A DNA stretch of 64,000 nucleotides from Dactylorhiza incarnata (GCA_033032865.1 JAWHQI010000040.1:11763001-11827000), one strand, 5' to 3'. Shown: positions 11,044 to 22,601, numbered from the stretch's first letter. Numbers and translations: made by a program. The notes: generated from the letters alone by a model not told the origin.

Positions 11044-12778
11044 CCCCCCCCCCCCCATTGTCAGTTCTCAGCTTCTTAACCCGCGGGCCTAGCCGACCCT
11101 CCACAAGCTCCTTGAAATCAACAAACTTGGCAAACCCCTTCGCCTTCTCCTTCAGAAAATAAACCCAGACATATCTGGTGTAATGATCGATCAACACCAG
11201 CATATACCTGCTGCCTCCGAGGCTTGGGGTAGCAGTCGGTCCCTTCAAGTCACCGTGGATGCACTCCAACGGCACACTACTCCTTGTCTGCGACTTATCA
11301 AACGGTAATCGATGAGACTTGCTGAACTGACATCCCGCACAAACATGACCGTCACCGTAGGAAGATAGACTAGGCAGGCCCTTGACCAGACCTTTTACCG
11401 TCATAGCTTTCAGCTTATCCATCCCTACATGCCCCAACCTCTCGTGCCATATGACGGCACTATCATTCATCCTCATCTTGTCGACATAAGAACTTGTCGA
11501 TAAAACGAACAAGTCTTTTACCTTTCTCCGAACATGAACAACGTCGGCCTTCACCGCCTCAACGTTTCTTAGAAACTTCACTTCTGTTGGGCCGAACAGA
11601 ACGTGATACTCAGCGTCTACAGCGTTGGTCACGGAGAAGAGGTTTTTCCTCATTCCGGGCACATGATAGACACTCTTCAAAGCTAGTGGCCCTCTATCAC
11701 TGCCCAAGGAAACAACCCCCACCTTCTCGATAGTATGCACGGTATTATCAGCAGTTATGATGGCATCATTACCTGAATAAGGCTGCGCTGAAGTAAGCTT
11801 CGACTCGTCCCCAGTGAGGTGATGACCACACCCCGAGTCCACGATCCAGTCCTCATGATAGTTGATAGGAGCCGCAGCTCCGACAGAAGCTGAGAAGGCT
11901 CCTCCCCATCCTCCATCATTTGACCTGGCCTCAGCTTCCTCCTTCCCTGCAGCAGCATGCCCCGGCTGAAGATTCACCTGGCAATCCTTCCTGATGTTAC
12001 CAAGCTTTCCACACCTGAAGCACTTGGGTCCTTCTCCCTTCTTCTTCCCTTCAGCCTTAGGGGCATAGCCCCTCTCCTGCTGACCAGAAGTTGAGGGCCC
12101 ATTGCCTCCGGTGCTCTTCTTCTTCTTATCCCATTTCTTCTTCTTCCCTGTGAAGAGAACTTCGCCATCTCCCCCAGACACTGACACCCCCGCCATCTGC
12201 CTTGCCAGACTCTCCTGCGATGCAAGCAGATTCTCCAGCTCCAGCAGAGACAGTTGATTTGCCCAACCCTGCACTGACGTCACAAAGGCCACATACTCCT
12301 TCCGCAATCCACGGATTATGTGCCTCTTCAGCTTCGCCTCAGAAATTGGCTCATCATGATCCAGTGTTGAAATCTCAGCGCACAAGTTATTCATCTTCAG
12401 GAAGAACGTAGAGATAGAAAGTTCACCCTGAGCCGACCTAGCCAGCTCATTTTCCAGAAACTGTAGCCTCGCTACATTCTTCTTGTTAAACAGCCCGTCC
12501 AGGGCTCTCCAGATCTCTACAGCTGATCCACACCCCAAGATGTGATTGAACAGGTCAGGTGATATTGCCCTCTTCAGAGTGAACTCTGCTTTCGCATTAA
12601 TTCTCCTCCAGCTCCTCACCTCATGACCATTATCCCCAACCGGGACAACTTCCTCCATACAGTCTCCTCCAACAACCTCCCAGAGGACCTCGCCCAAAAG
12701 ATAACTCTGCATAAACGACTTACACTTCTTAAGGTTAGTCGAGTTGAGCATCTCAATTCCAAGACCTCTTTCTTCCAT
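11024..12778 (-). pseudogene. gag-pol: Element B gag, protease and integrase N-part (frameshifted)
   Basis: One open frame of 584 codons. The copia gag domain occupies about residues 1-200 (CKSFMQSYLLGEVLW...), followed by a Lys-rich stretch. The zinc knuckle (11981-12022) reads CFRCGKLGNIRKDC, with Asn instead of His. The protease (VDSGCGHHLTG) and integrase zinc domain (HERLGH...CAGC) follow, then the core to LRTDNGG. The frame is lost in a 13-bp C/G tract at 11044-11056. The first ATG, 76 bases after the primer site, is a natural gag start. An overlapping ATG slightly upstream opens only a short frame. Confidence 0.9.
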
Positions 12779-12854
12779 GGCTCTACCACCGGTTCCTTCT
12801 TCATAAAGGCGATGGCAACTTTGAGTTATTCACTGCTCTATCCACTCCAACCTT

Positions 12855-12866
12855 GCTCTGATACCA
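12855..12866 (-). other. Primer binding site of element B
   Basis: Minus-strand TGGTATCAGAGC directly abuts the LTR end (…TTTTTCACA). It complements initiator tRNA-Met. Confidence 0.9.
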
Positions 12867-14084
12867 TGTGAAAAATTTTCATAGATCTAGGAGTGAGCAG
12901 GAATTGTACAACTCAAAGCTATAGCCAACAACCAGAAGCACATGAAGCAACACAATCTTTATTGATAATAGCAGAAATCTTCATTACAGGGCGAGGTATA
13001 CATGGCGAGACATGATTTCGCCAGTACACAAAACAAAGGAGAAAAACAAAGCTGAAGGAAAGATAACCAGCGGTCTGAAACCCTGAGACCGCCTAACCGC
13101 CCGACCTGGGAGTTCGCGCGACTAAAAAACAAGACCGCCTGAACTGCCTACCTGCGAAACACCAACCGCGAACTCCGCAACCTCTCGAACTCCACTAATT
13201 CTCCCGAACTCTAGCAACCCGCACTGCAAGCCGCGAGACCGCCCGAACACCTTAGAAGAGAAGGTGATCGCTGCTGCCCGCACAATTCGCAGAAGCTGCA
13301 CAAGGAAATTCAATCAGCTAACCGGTCGGTCACAAAAAAGAGACTGCGAGAAATAGGCGCGAGCTCAGCTTACACTTGGTGCGATTAATTTTTCTGCTAC
13401 AGTGACTCCTATTTATAGGCGTGCGACCTGATCTAGTCACCACCCTATGAGATAGAGTCACCGCCCTTGATCGTGCGACCAAGACCGGTCAACCCGCGCG
13501 ATCAGCAGAAGATCGCTCTGCACCGTGAGCTCGCCGACTTCAAACCTGGTCGGAGATCGCCACTCCTCTAATAAGCCACGCGATCATGACAACTCGCCCG
13601 GTCATGATGCCCACTACCTGTGTTTGCAACACGACCTCCTCCAGAGACTGCGAACACAGCCAAGTCGACTAGGGCAACAGCCCGCCAAGTCGACCAAACA
13701 CCAGTGACCGCATATATTAGCAGATCGCTGAAGGACCACCTATGCGATCACGAAACTGGAGACCGCGCGACTAAGAAGACCTTAGTCCGCGCGCACCATA
13801 GGAACCCGGACAGCCATCAGACCGGACTGCCCCTTTTAGAGAACAAACCGCACGGTTAACAGCTTAACCCTCACAGTACAAAGAACAGCACGCCACGCGG
13901 TCTCACAAACCAAACCGCGCGGCCTCACCTCGGCACCTTGGACAAAGAACGGCGGTCAAGCCGAATAGACCTGCGGCTAGACCAATGAGACCAGACCGTA
14001 GAAGGAGACCGTGAGACCGCGTGGTTAGCCAGACCGCGCGACCTCCCTCCCAGACCGCCAACTTCCACTTCAACATTTTCAACA
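12867..14084 (-). repeat. 5' LTR of element B
   Basis: 1,218 bp, TG...CA ends on the plus strand (TGTGAAAAATTTTC ... CATTTTCAACA). It contains the promoter at 13410-13417. It is CpG-rich. Confidence 0.9.
13410..13417 (-). promoter_or_regulatory. TATA box of element B 5' LTR
   Basis: Minus-strand TATAAATA. The matching site in the 3' LTR (8029-8040) is CCTATTAATAGG, so the box is intact only in the LTR that would drive transcription. Confidence 0.65.
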
Positions 14085-14089
14085 ATAAG

Positions 14090-15660
14090 AACAAGAAGAG
14101 GTACTACTAATGAAAACATGTATTTGAGTTTCCTCTCGCAGGTTGAACCAAAGAAGTTCCAAGAAGCAAATGAAGACCCTTATTGGATAATTGCAATGGA
14201 AGAAGAACTAAATCAATTCAAGCGATGCAAAGTGTGGACTCTTGTTCCAAAACCCAAAGATAAGAATATCATTGGAACAAAGTGGGTCTACAGAAACAAA
14301 ATGGATGAAGATGGAACAATAATCAAGAACAAAGCCAGACTTATAGCAAAAGAATACAGATAGGAAGAAGGGATCGACTTCGATCAGACTTATGCTCTTG
14401 TAGCAAGGCTCGAAGCAATCAGGCTGTTCCTTGCTTGTGTTGCATTCAAGGGATTCACCGTATACCAAATGGATGTCAAGTCAGCATTTCTCAACGGTAA
14501 TATAAAAGAAGAATAATACGTGGAACAACCCCCAGGTTTTGTTGATCCTGAACACCCTGATTATGTTTATTTATTGCAAAAAGCTTTATATGGTTTGAAA
14601 CAAGCTCCTCGAGCTTGGTATGAGACGCTGTCTAACTTTCTTCTTGAGAATAAATTCATAAGAGGAAGGATAGATAAGACATTATTTCTTAGGGAAGTTA
14701 AAGGAAATATTTTGCTAGTGCAAATCTATGTCGACGATATTATTTTGGGCTCTACGGACGACAACCTTTGCAAGAAGTTTTCTAAACTTATGCAAAGGGA
14801 AGTTTGAAATGAGCAGTATGGGTGAGCTGAAATATTTCTTAGGACTTCAGGTGAAGCAATCTAAAGATGGAATTTTCATCTCTCAGACAAAATTCACCAA
14901 GGAGTTGGTAAAGAAATTTAGAATGGAGGGTGCATCCTCTATGAGGACTCCAATGAGTTCAGCTATGTCTCTGGACAAGGATGAGAAAGGGAAACATTTC
15001 AATGAAACTAAGTACAGAAGCATAATTGGCTCTTTGCTCTACCTCACTGCTAGTAGGCCCGACATAATGTTTTCAACATGTGTATGTGCTAGATATCAGG
15101 TGAACTCTATGGATTCTCATTATACCACTGCAAAGAGGATTTTGAGATACCTTAAAGGTACACCAAATCTTAGCTTATGGTACCCAAGAAGTAATGATAG
15201 GGAGTTAATTGGTTTTTCAGATGCAGACTTTGTAGGTAGTAAGGATGACAGGAAAAGGACTTCCGAGACTTGCCAATTCCTTGGAAGTAGGCTTATTTCA
15301 TGGAGTAGAAAGAAGCAAAATTGTGTTGCAATTTCAAAAATTTCTATAGGCAGTTGTTGCGCACAACTTCTCTAGATAAGGAATCAGCTTGAAGATTATA
15401 ATATGAAGTTCATGGACATCCCAATGTTTTGCGACTCCTACAACGCTATAGCAATTGCAAATAATCTAGTCTCTCACAACCAGACAAAGCATATTGAGTT
15501 AAGATTCCATTTCATCCGGGAGCATGTGGATAATGGGGACATCAATCTATGGTATGTCCCAACGGACAAGCAAGTTGCGGATAGTTTCACGAAGCCGCTG
15601 GATGAGACCAAGTTCTCTTTCTTCATGACAGAACTTGGAATGCTCAACATGGAGCCCTAG
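14090..15660 (+). pseudogene. pol: Element A pol, second half: RT and RNase H (broken)
   Basis: Continues A's pol after nested B. RT begins with SQVEPKKFQEA and the KWVYRNK block. YVDD is present at 14727-14738 and [11 protein letters not shown] is intact. RNase H has FSDADFVG, then HIELRFHFIREH and ADSFTKPL. Breaks: TAG at 14361 (likely CAG), TAA at 14514 (likely GAA), a one-base shift near 14790 and TAG at 15373 (likely TGG). It ends in TAG at 15658-15660. Confidence 0.88.
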
Positions 15661-15764
15661 TAAAGTCATATATGATGCCAAGAAGACCTTCAACTCTTCA
15701 AACTTTCAACGAAGCAAAGATCTTGAATAATCAAGAAATGTTCAAGTCTTATCTGAAATTTTTT

Positions 15765-16150
15765 GAGAAACATCTTATATTTCTCGAGAAAAGATGTTTC
15801 TCTCGAGAAAAGGACTTATCAAGGGAATCTTGAAGTTCTTCGAAAAATAAACTATATTTCTCTAGAAATAAAATTGGTCTCGAGAAATGATCTTTATTTC
15901 TTGGGAAATGGCTAAATCCCTCGAGAAATAACCATAGAGAAATTCTTCAGCAAAGTTCACGAGACATGATTCAACTTCTCAAGAAATCAAAATTATCTCG
16001 ACAAATGACCAATACTTCTCGTGAAATGGATATATCTCTGAAGCAATGACCTTAAAGAATTAAATCAGCTACTTCTCTAGAACAATTATACCTCTTGAGA
16101 AACGACTTTAATTTCTCGAGAAATAAAGTGACGTCTCAAGAAATATCATC
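15765..16150. repeat. Second TTTCTCGAGAAA palindrome array, between pol and ORF3 of A
   Basis: Five exact CTCGAG cores and many one-base variants (CTCTAG, CTTGAG, CTCAAG, CTCGACAAA) lie in about 390 bp. The motif is the one in A's LTRs, but spacers and order differ, so this is not a copied LTR. It is more degenerate than the LTR arrays. A TATA-like sequence follows 115 bp downstream (16266), the same arrangement as in the LTR. Confidence 0.82.
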
Positions 16151-16265
16151 TACTTTTCCAGACTTATGTATTGTTCACCCTCAGGAATTCGAAAGGTCAG
16201 GTACGTCGTTCGACATTTAAATCCGTATTTCATTTCCTTTAAACTGTCAAATCAAAAATTAAACA

Positions 16266-16275
16266 TATATATAAG
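16266..16275 (+). promoter_or_regulatory. Possible internal promoter for ORF3 of A
   Basis: TATATATAAG lies 131 bp before the ORF3 start codon and 115 bp after the internal palindrome array. Position and context suggest a separate transcript for ORF3. This is inference from layout only. Confidence 0.45.
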
Positions 16276-16405
16276 ATCTCCTGAATGAACTTGAGTTCTC
16301 ACACACCCCTTCTGAGAAAACCTAGTACTTCTCGCGACATTCATCGGCCGCACAGTTCCTCTCGCGATTTCATCAGAAGTTCCGTCGATCTTTCCTCTCG
16401 ATTCA

Positions 16406-18275
16406 ATGGCTCCTCTTCCAAGACCAAAGATCGGTGTCGGCAGTGAGCTCTTTAGATCAGGTCTTAGCTCCATCTCAGACGACTTTCTCAATCTCTTTCA
16501 ACTCCTAGATACTGCAGGTCTGTCATTTGTTATGGAACACCCTTGCCGCATCCTATTCAGAGAAGTAGAAGAATTCTACTTGAATGTCAAAGTTCTGAAG
16601 GACGGAAAGTTTTTGAAATCGTCTGTAAATAATCTGAAGATCAAGTTATCTTCAAAATCTCTTTCCAAGTTTCTGAAATTGCCAATAGTTGAATCTGACA
16701 ATGATCTTGAGGATGCAGATTGGGCAAGAACCTTGTCTTTTTGTGGACTGTACAAAGCTACCAAATCAATTCGAAGACATAATATGAATGATGTAGGCAA
16801 GCTGTTGGTGGACATCATTGCTAAAGTGTTCCTTTGCAAAACTGGAAATCTGGGTTATATTTCTGAAGATATCTTCTGCCTCATGACATATCTTGTTTGC
16901 AAGAAGAATTGTGATTGGGCAACAACTCTATTTGTGAAAATTAAAGAAATTCTCCTTGCTCCAAACTATGCAAGAATACTATCCCTGTATCTGAATCAAG
17001 TCAACCCTGAAGTGTTTGATATTTCCAAGGGTACAGTCATTCTCCACCTCAAAAAGTTAGATGTCTCCACTATTCGGAGATGGGACATCAGGATTCAAAA
17101 GCCAATAGATGCTGGTGCAAGACCCCAGGGGGAGCCTAATCCTTCTGAAGCTGATGGCAATCATCATGTTTCTCCAGCTCCCCTCCCTGCTTCTCAGCCT
17201 GCAGTTGCTCCCACTGTTCAACCCCAACATTCAGTTACAACCTCAATTGCTCCTAAAGTTCCTGAAAAGGCTAGTACTCCTCCTCCTCCTTCAGTTCAAG
17301 ATCCTGAAGATGTGATTGTTGATACAGTTAGTACTCCTCCAGAAAAAGATCATGAAGTAGTGATGGCAGATACAGTTGATGATGTAGAAGGAAGTGGTCA
17401 TGCAGAGAAAAGTCCAAGTGTCCATATGGCAGGATTAGGGGCTGACCTTGATTTTGTTGATGCTAATGATGATGACTCAGTACATGGGCACTCTCCTCCC
17501 CCTAGCTGATATTGAGGGGGAGAAGGAGTTTGGTGTTTTTGACCAAGATACTATTGATCCAGATTTGTCAATAGATCAAGGTAAGGCTGCTCAGCTTGAG
17601 CAAGAGAGTGAGGAAGAGGATGTGGGTCCATCCTCTGTCCAAAAGATAGTCAGTTCTGTCATTCTTGAAGAAATCCCACAAGATTGGAGGACTGCTTTTC
17701 TTCCTTCTCCACCTCTTTCACCTCCAATATGTGATGAAGATTCTCTTCTTGGCAAGATAAAGATGTTGCTGAATATGCAAAGAGTAAAGTTTGAAAGCTC
17801 CATCAAAGAGGTTCATACAAGGATTTCTGCAGTGGAAAAAGAAATGAGCAGAGACCTTGCTGAAATTCAAGCTAACACTGATGAACTGAAAAAGATTGTA
17901 AATCTGGGAGGCAAGGCTATAGACCATTCGATAGTAAGCATGGGTCAAGTCATGAATGAAACAATTCTAGTTAAAAATGCTCAAATTTCTATGGAGTCAA
18001 AAGCAGAGAACAACACCTTCAAAATCATAGATGAAGTTGGCACTTTCAAAGAATCAGTCATCCAAACCCTCTGTAGAAGTCAGAAAGGGGGGGATAAAAT
18101 GGCTGAAATGTTGAGTTATCAATTGTCTGAGATTCAAAGTCAGTGGGCCAATCAAATTGAACAGTTAAATATTTGTGTTCAAAGGCAGATTGCAGGGGTT
18201 AATGCTTACACTTCCAATACAGCAGTGTGGCTTCATAATGAGATATTCCCTGAACTAGCAAGTGTTCTTAATTAG
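16406..18275 (+). pseudogene. Element A third ORF (env-position protein of unknown function)
   Basis: Sits where Sireviruses carry their extra ('env-like') ORF, after pol and before the polypurine tract. The first part, 367 codons from the ATG at 16406, is a globular domain (residues about 1-230) that resembles uncharacterised 'putative plant transposon protein' domains (from memory). A Pro/Thr/Asp-rich linker follows, with a frameshift, probably in the C5 run at 17498-17502. The second part (in frame to 18275) is acidic, then Lys/Glu-rich with heptad-like spacing suggesting coiled coil. I see no signal peptide or clear membrane span, so an envelope role is not supported. Fewer breaks than in gag-pol: one frameshift in about 620 codons. 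Confidence 0.75.
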
Positions 18276-18440
18276 ATAGATTGTGTGAACTCAAATTCAT
18301 TTTAGACAATCTTAATTATGTATATAATTTTTTTATTTTGATGGTCTCTGCAGCTTATCATTTTTCTTATGTGATGTGTATTTTTATTTATCCTATCTTG
18401 ATGCAATTCATCTTAGTGCAGAGGGTTCTGACTTCTACAA
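18276..18440 (+). other. AT-rich spacer before the polypurine tract of A
   Basis: T-rich non-coding sequence between ORF3 and the polypurine tract. No feature seen beyond one short chance ORF. Confidence 0.6.
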
Positions 18441-18452
18441 ATAAGGGGAGAT
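18441..18452 (+). other. Polypurine tract of element A
   Basis: ATAAGGGGAGAT directly precedes TGTTGGG of the 3' LTR. AAGGGGGAGATTGTTGG is the usual Sirevirus junction. Confidence 0.85.
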
Positions 18453-19993
18453 TGTTGGGTATTGTATCCACAATAGCCTAGATTTGTGAGAAGCCACCCT
18501 TGAACCAAGTTGAATTGCTAGTGTATTTGATGTTGCCTTTTAGCTATGTTCATGCAGGTTGTTATTGCCAAGTGTAGACCAATGTCAGATCACAATGGGT
18601 CATTAAACACAGTTTCATGCAATGTAATTCCTCATTGTGTTGAACATGGTGTTGACTCATGTGTGACCTCTCTATCGGGATACACTTCATTTCAAGACCC
18701 TTGAAGCTTATGAGTTGTAAGAGTTGCTGGTGTCCAAGAAAAGGAAGAAGGAAAAAGTTCATAAATTTTTCTAAGTGTATTTCTCGAGAAATACAGTTCA
18801 TTTCTCGAGAAGTCTTCTTTGTTCTTGAGAAATCATTTTCATAGTTCAAGTTTAAGCTTTCTAAACTGTTTCCGAGAAGTCTCCTAGTTTCTCGAGAAAT
18901 CAAGTTTATTTCTCGAGAAGTTGTCTTTGTTCTCGAGAAATCTTCTCAATTGTCCAGTGAAGTGTTTCTAAGCCGTTTCTCGAGAAGTCAAGTGTTCTCT
19001 CGAGAAATCAAAGCTATTTCTTGAGACATCCTATTGTTCTTGAGAAGATCTCTTTAAGTTTTCCTGAAAGATTTTCCAAGCCCTTTCTCGAGTTGTTGCA
19101 GCCCTTTCTCGAGAAATCAATTCATTTCTTGAGAAATACATTTTGTCTCGAGAAGGAATTTTTCTTCAGGTCCTGTTTTAAATTCATTTCTGATGGTTCT
19201 TACATTTTGGCACGTGTGTCGTCGTTTAAGGTTATTTCTACCTTAATTCAAGGACACTTTTCCGTTAGAATATATTGCTATATATGACTCTTATCAGCTC
19301 TTATCTAAACCTAATTCTATTATTCAATCAGAAAATCGAGAAAGAGTTGTCGCCTCCTGCCATCGTGGAAGATCGTTATCTCTCTCTCTCTCATTCAGCC
19401 GATCCTTTTGGAAGAAAAGATTTGACAGATCAGTGCTCTCATCATCAACTAAAGTTTATTGGATCTTGTCGAATCCTAGAAGGTCCGATATGAGATTTCA
19501 ACCTCTCTTCCTCAACATCAAGGCAAAGTTCTTCAAGTCTCAAGTAGGAAGAAGATTATAGTATTTCAGATCTGAAATTACTTTTGTTGATCATTTATTG
19601 TACACAATCTCTATTGTTTGTAGGAGATTAATCTCTGAGTTGCAGGAGGGTTATCTTCGAGTTGTAGGAGGGTTATCTCCGAGTTGTAGGAGAGTTATCT
19701 CCGAGTTTGTAGGAGATTTGTCTCCGAGGTGTAGGAGTGGTGACTCCGAGATTGTGGGATCAATCTTGATCCGAGATTTAGTGAAGTAGCCGAGGCTAGC
19801 CGTGGTGCTAGATTAGCGAGGCGGGAAAGTGGAGTACCCATGATCGGGGAACCACTATAAAATTCCTTTTGTCATTTGTGCTTGTGATTTTCTTTCTGTG
19901 TTCTCATTTTATCAAGTTTTTATTCCGAAAAAGACGCAGATATCACCTATTCACCCCCCTCTGGGTGATTTAGGTAGGCAACTAGATACTTCA
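18453..19993 (+). repeat. 3' LTR of element A
   Basis: 1,541 bp, TGTTGGGTATTG ... GATACTTCA. Ten exact CTCGAG cores remain (18775-19156) against thirteen in the 5' LTR; several others are now CTTGAG. A deletion near 19205 removes part of the segment seen at 1895-1920. The C tract is 6 long. Confidence 0.88.
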
Positions 19994-21121
19994 AACCCAA
20001 TTTTCCAAAAGAGTACTGACGTAAATAATTGGGACCTGCCGGGTTATCTCCTACAAACAAACGGAATAGGAAAGTAAAAGCTAAAATAACCATATAGATA
20101 AAACCGGGGTACAGAAAACTAAGCTACTACACCAGATACGATTTTACTACAAACAGTATAGTGGAGTTTTAAATATGTACTACTATATAAATACCAGTAA
20201 ACAATAAGTATCAATAGTCGTACAGAAATATCTCCAACATCCTTGAGAATCAACCAAAATAAAAATTATGTGCTCCTCAGAAAAAGACATGCACTCAGAA
20301 AAAGCCGGAAGAAGGTCCGGCATCAGGATCCTTGGAAGGTTCGGCGTCGCAGAGGCATAGTAGGGAGGCATCCCAAGGAAGGAACCCAACTGATGCATAT
20401 ACAGATTCATCAAATCTACTTATGCAGACAGATGGTTGAGCTGACGTGCAGCATCAAGGAACAAAAATAGCACATGTGCGTGCGAAAATAATGCACCGAC
20501 ATGAGAAAATATCCCACGTGCGTATGAAAATAGCGCACAAGTGTGCACCAGTCGAAAAATTGTTATGCCTCCAAAACAAACCCAGAACAGCAGCACATGA
20601 ACAAGGAGAAGAGGAAGACTCTTCGGAAAGCAAGGGTAAGAAATGTATGACTACTTATTCAACAAAATTATCTAATTAACTAAAATATTGAAAAGAAAGA
20701 AATATAAAGGATAACTACCGGGTTTATTGTCCCACAACATAACTTATTGAAACTGAAAAATATTTTAGCTTATTGGTGTTGCAAAATGAAAATGTACAGG
20801 TAACTCTCTTAATAGTTATTTCGATAATGGGTACCAAAATGGAGATAAGATAGTCATCCCTCAACCTTCATGATAATACATGTGTTTCACAGGTAGAGGG
20901 TATAGAATATAGAAAGGAGAAACAGACTCCCCTCCATTAATTGGAATAGGACTGATGGATTGGTCCATCTGTGTGCTATTAAATACCTACCAAGAAAAAG
21001 GATTAGAAACAAATGGTTTCTCCTGCTCCATCACCTCTTCCTGCATAGGGTATGCAGCCATATCAAAAAATATTAAAGTTGGAGTCTGATAAGTAGGAGT
21101 GGTGGGAGAATATGGATCAAC
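19994..21121. other. Non-coding part of old element E
   Basis: I see no convincing gene. Only short open frames occur on either strand. The stretch contains CpG/GTGCG words at 20461-20560 (CACATGTGCGTGCG, CCACGTGCGTATG) that resemble the alternating repeats at 44588-44945. In the minus-strand reading it lies after the gag of E, where pol would be expected, but no RT, integrase or protease motif is visible. Confidence 0.5.
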
Positions 21122-22369
21122 CTAATCATCCTCTAATACAGAAATATGGATATTATCATGTAACAGATCCTCCCCGATGAGTGGATCTGTTGTGATAATA
21201 TTAAAGGTGGTGGAAGAAACTTCCTCCACTATAGGATCTTTCAAATCAAGAGTGGTGCAGGAGGAGGATTCCATAATTGAAGAAGGGGTTTCCTCTTCTT
21301 TGGTGGTTCCTTCTGCATGCACCTCATATGATAGAGTAGGGCAATCCTGTAGTCAGGTGGTTTCCAAGATAGGCATCTTTGAAATAAACATGGTGAGAGG
21401 AATTGCAGAGGGCGTTTCAAATAAGGAGCCCTCACAACTAGAGATGGGGCAAGAAGGGGCTTCCACGAGCAAATAGGAGGCTTCCCCTTCATTTGTGGTT
21501 GCTTCTTCCTGCGAGGCAAGAGGCATAGAGGAGCATGCTAGCATGAAAAAATCCCACTCAAAGGAATAGAGTTTGGGGGATCTCACCATTTCAGACGCAT
21601 CCTTTGTACAAGTTATCATACTAGGGGAAGGCTTACTGAAATAAGTGGGATCGTATCCCAAATTCTTTTTCAATCGAGTTGGTTTGTTCAATAAGCATAT
21701 CGCAGAAATATGCCCTTGCCTCCCGCATTTAGTGCACATGATAAGGGGCAAGTCCTCATCCACATCATCCTGCAATTCAAACTCATCCAAAGAAAAAAAA
21801 GATACATGCTTATTAAAATTTAAAGAATTTCGAGGATTTACAATAGGGTTTAAGCGTTTTATCCTCCATGGTTGAATCCAGAAGAGGTGAAGAGGCAAAT
21901 GGGGAAACACACTCCACACTGTCATTATATAGATCAATAAGTTCACATGACGATGTATCCAGGGAACTCCCATGAAAGCTTGGGGTATAATGGATGCATT
22001 GGCTGCGACCGAAGGATCTGTGAAAGAAGGAAAAAAGAGGTATGACCATAAGCACGTGCTTATCTTCTTCCTCCATTTGCAATTTATATTTTTCACAATC
22101 CTTTACCACATGATCCATGCTTTGACAAAACAAACATCGCTTACCTAGAGGCTTGGACATAGTATGGGTCCAAACTTCGGGCTGTGGCAATGACTGTTGT
22201 GGGGGCAACAGGTGTATAATGAGTAGGCACACCATATGAAGAATAAAAAAAGGGTTGATCCTCCAAGGGATGAGCCTTGGGAATTATAACCATAATTTCC
22301 TTTTTCGCACACCTCACTACAATGAAAAATACTCCCACGCCATTTGCACTTTTGCTGAGGGTAATACAT
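21122..22369 (-). pseudogene. gag: Element E: CCHC zinc-knuckle gag-like protein (broken)
   Basis: Minus-strand coding remnant with two good zinc knuckles: CLFCQSMDHVVKDC (22095-22136) and CTKCGRQGHISAIC (21695-21736). They lie in different frames, so at least one indel separates them. A third Cys-rich stretch occurs near 22345 (CKW...HC). After the knuckles the protein is Ser/Glu/Pro-rich with no protease motif. A tRNA-Asp-type primer site lies 215 bp upstream, so this is the first gene of a retroelement. I do not recognise the exact family. Confidence 0.6.
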
Positions 22370-22583
22370 GGTGCAAGGCAGGGTTCAACACAACTAATTC
22401 CAAAAATTTAATATACATAAATCTTCACACAAAACAAGATTTGAATCAAACGGACACAATAACGATAGATGAGAGAAAAAAAATAAACAAACACAAAAAT
22501 CAAACTTAAAAGAAATTTGATATTCAAATGAGAGAGGCTTCTAGCTCTAATCTTTCTCTTAAGGAAAATCACACGTGTCGTGT

Positions 22584-22601
22584 TCCCTAGCAACGACGCC
22601 A
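22584..22601 (-). other. Primer binding site of element E (tRNA-Asp type)
   Basis: Minus-strand TGGCGTCGTTGCTAGGGA differs by three transitions from the tRNA-Asp-type primer site used by many Athila/Tat-like gypsy elements (TGGCGCCGTTGCCGGGGA, recalled). The LTR would start at plus-strand TGATGCGG (about 22608). Confidence 0.65.

Larger units (their letters stand above)
7477..14084 (-). mobile_element. Element B: Ty1/copia retrotransposon nested in A's pol
   Basis: A 6.6-kb copia element on the minus strand: 5' LTR at the right (12867-14084), primer site, gag, protease, integrase, RT, RNase H, polypurine tract, 3' LTR at the left (7477-8701). Its TSD is perfect (ATAAG). Coding damage is limited to one nonsense codon in each of two places and one G-tract frameshift, and the LTRs are similar. 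It is therefore younger than host element A. It is more GC- and CpG-rich than its surroundings (many ACCGCGCG-like words in the LTR). Confidence 0.93.
1125..19993 (+). mobile_element. Element A: Sirevirus-type Ty1/copia retrotransposon, decayed, carrying element B
   Basis: A complete but defective LTR retrotransposon. Order: 5' LTR, a rearranged second partial LTR, primer site, gag with two zinc knuckles, protease, integrase, RT, RNase H, non-coding palindrome array, third ORF, polypurine tract, 3' LTR. The copia order (integrase before RT), long coiled-coil gag and extra ORF after pol point to the Sirevirus lineage, as in SIRE1. Without nested element B it would be about 12.3 kb. Coding parts have many stops and frameshifts, so it cannot move by itself. 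Its TSD is AACTC/AACCC. Confidence 0.88.
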
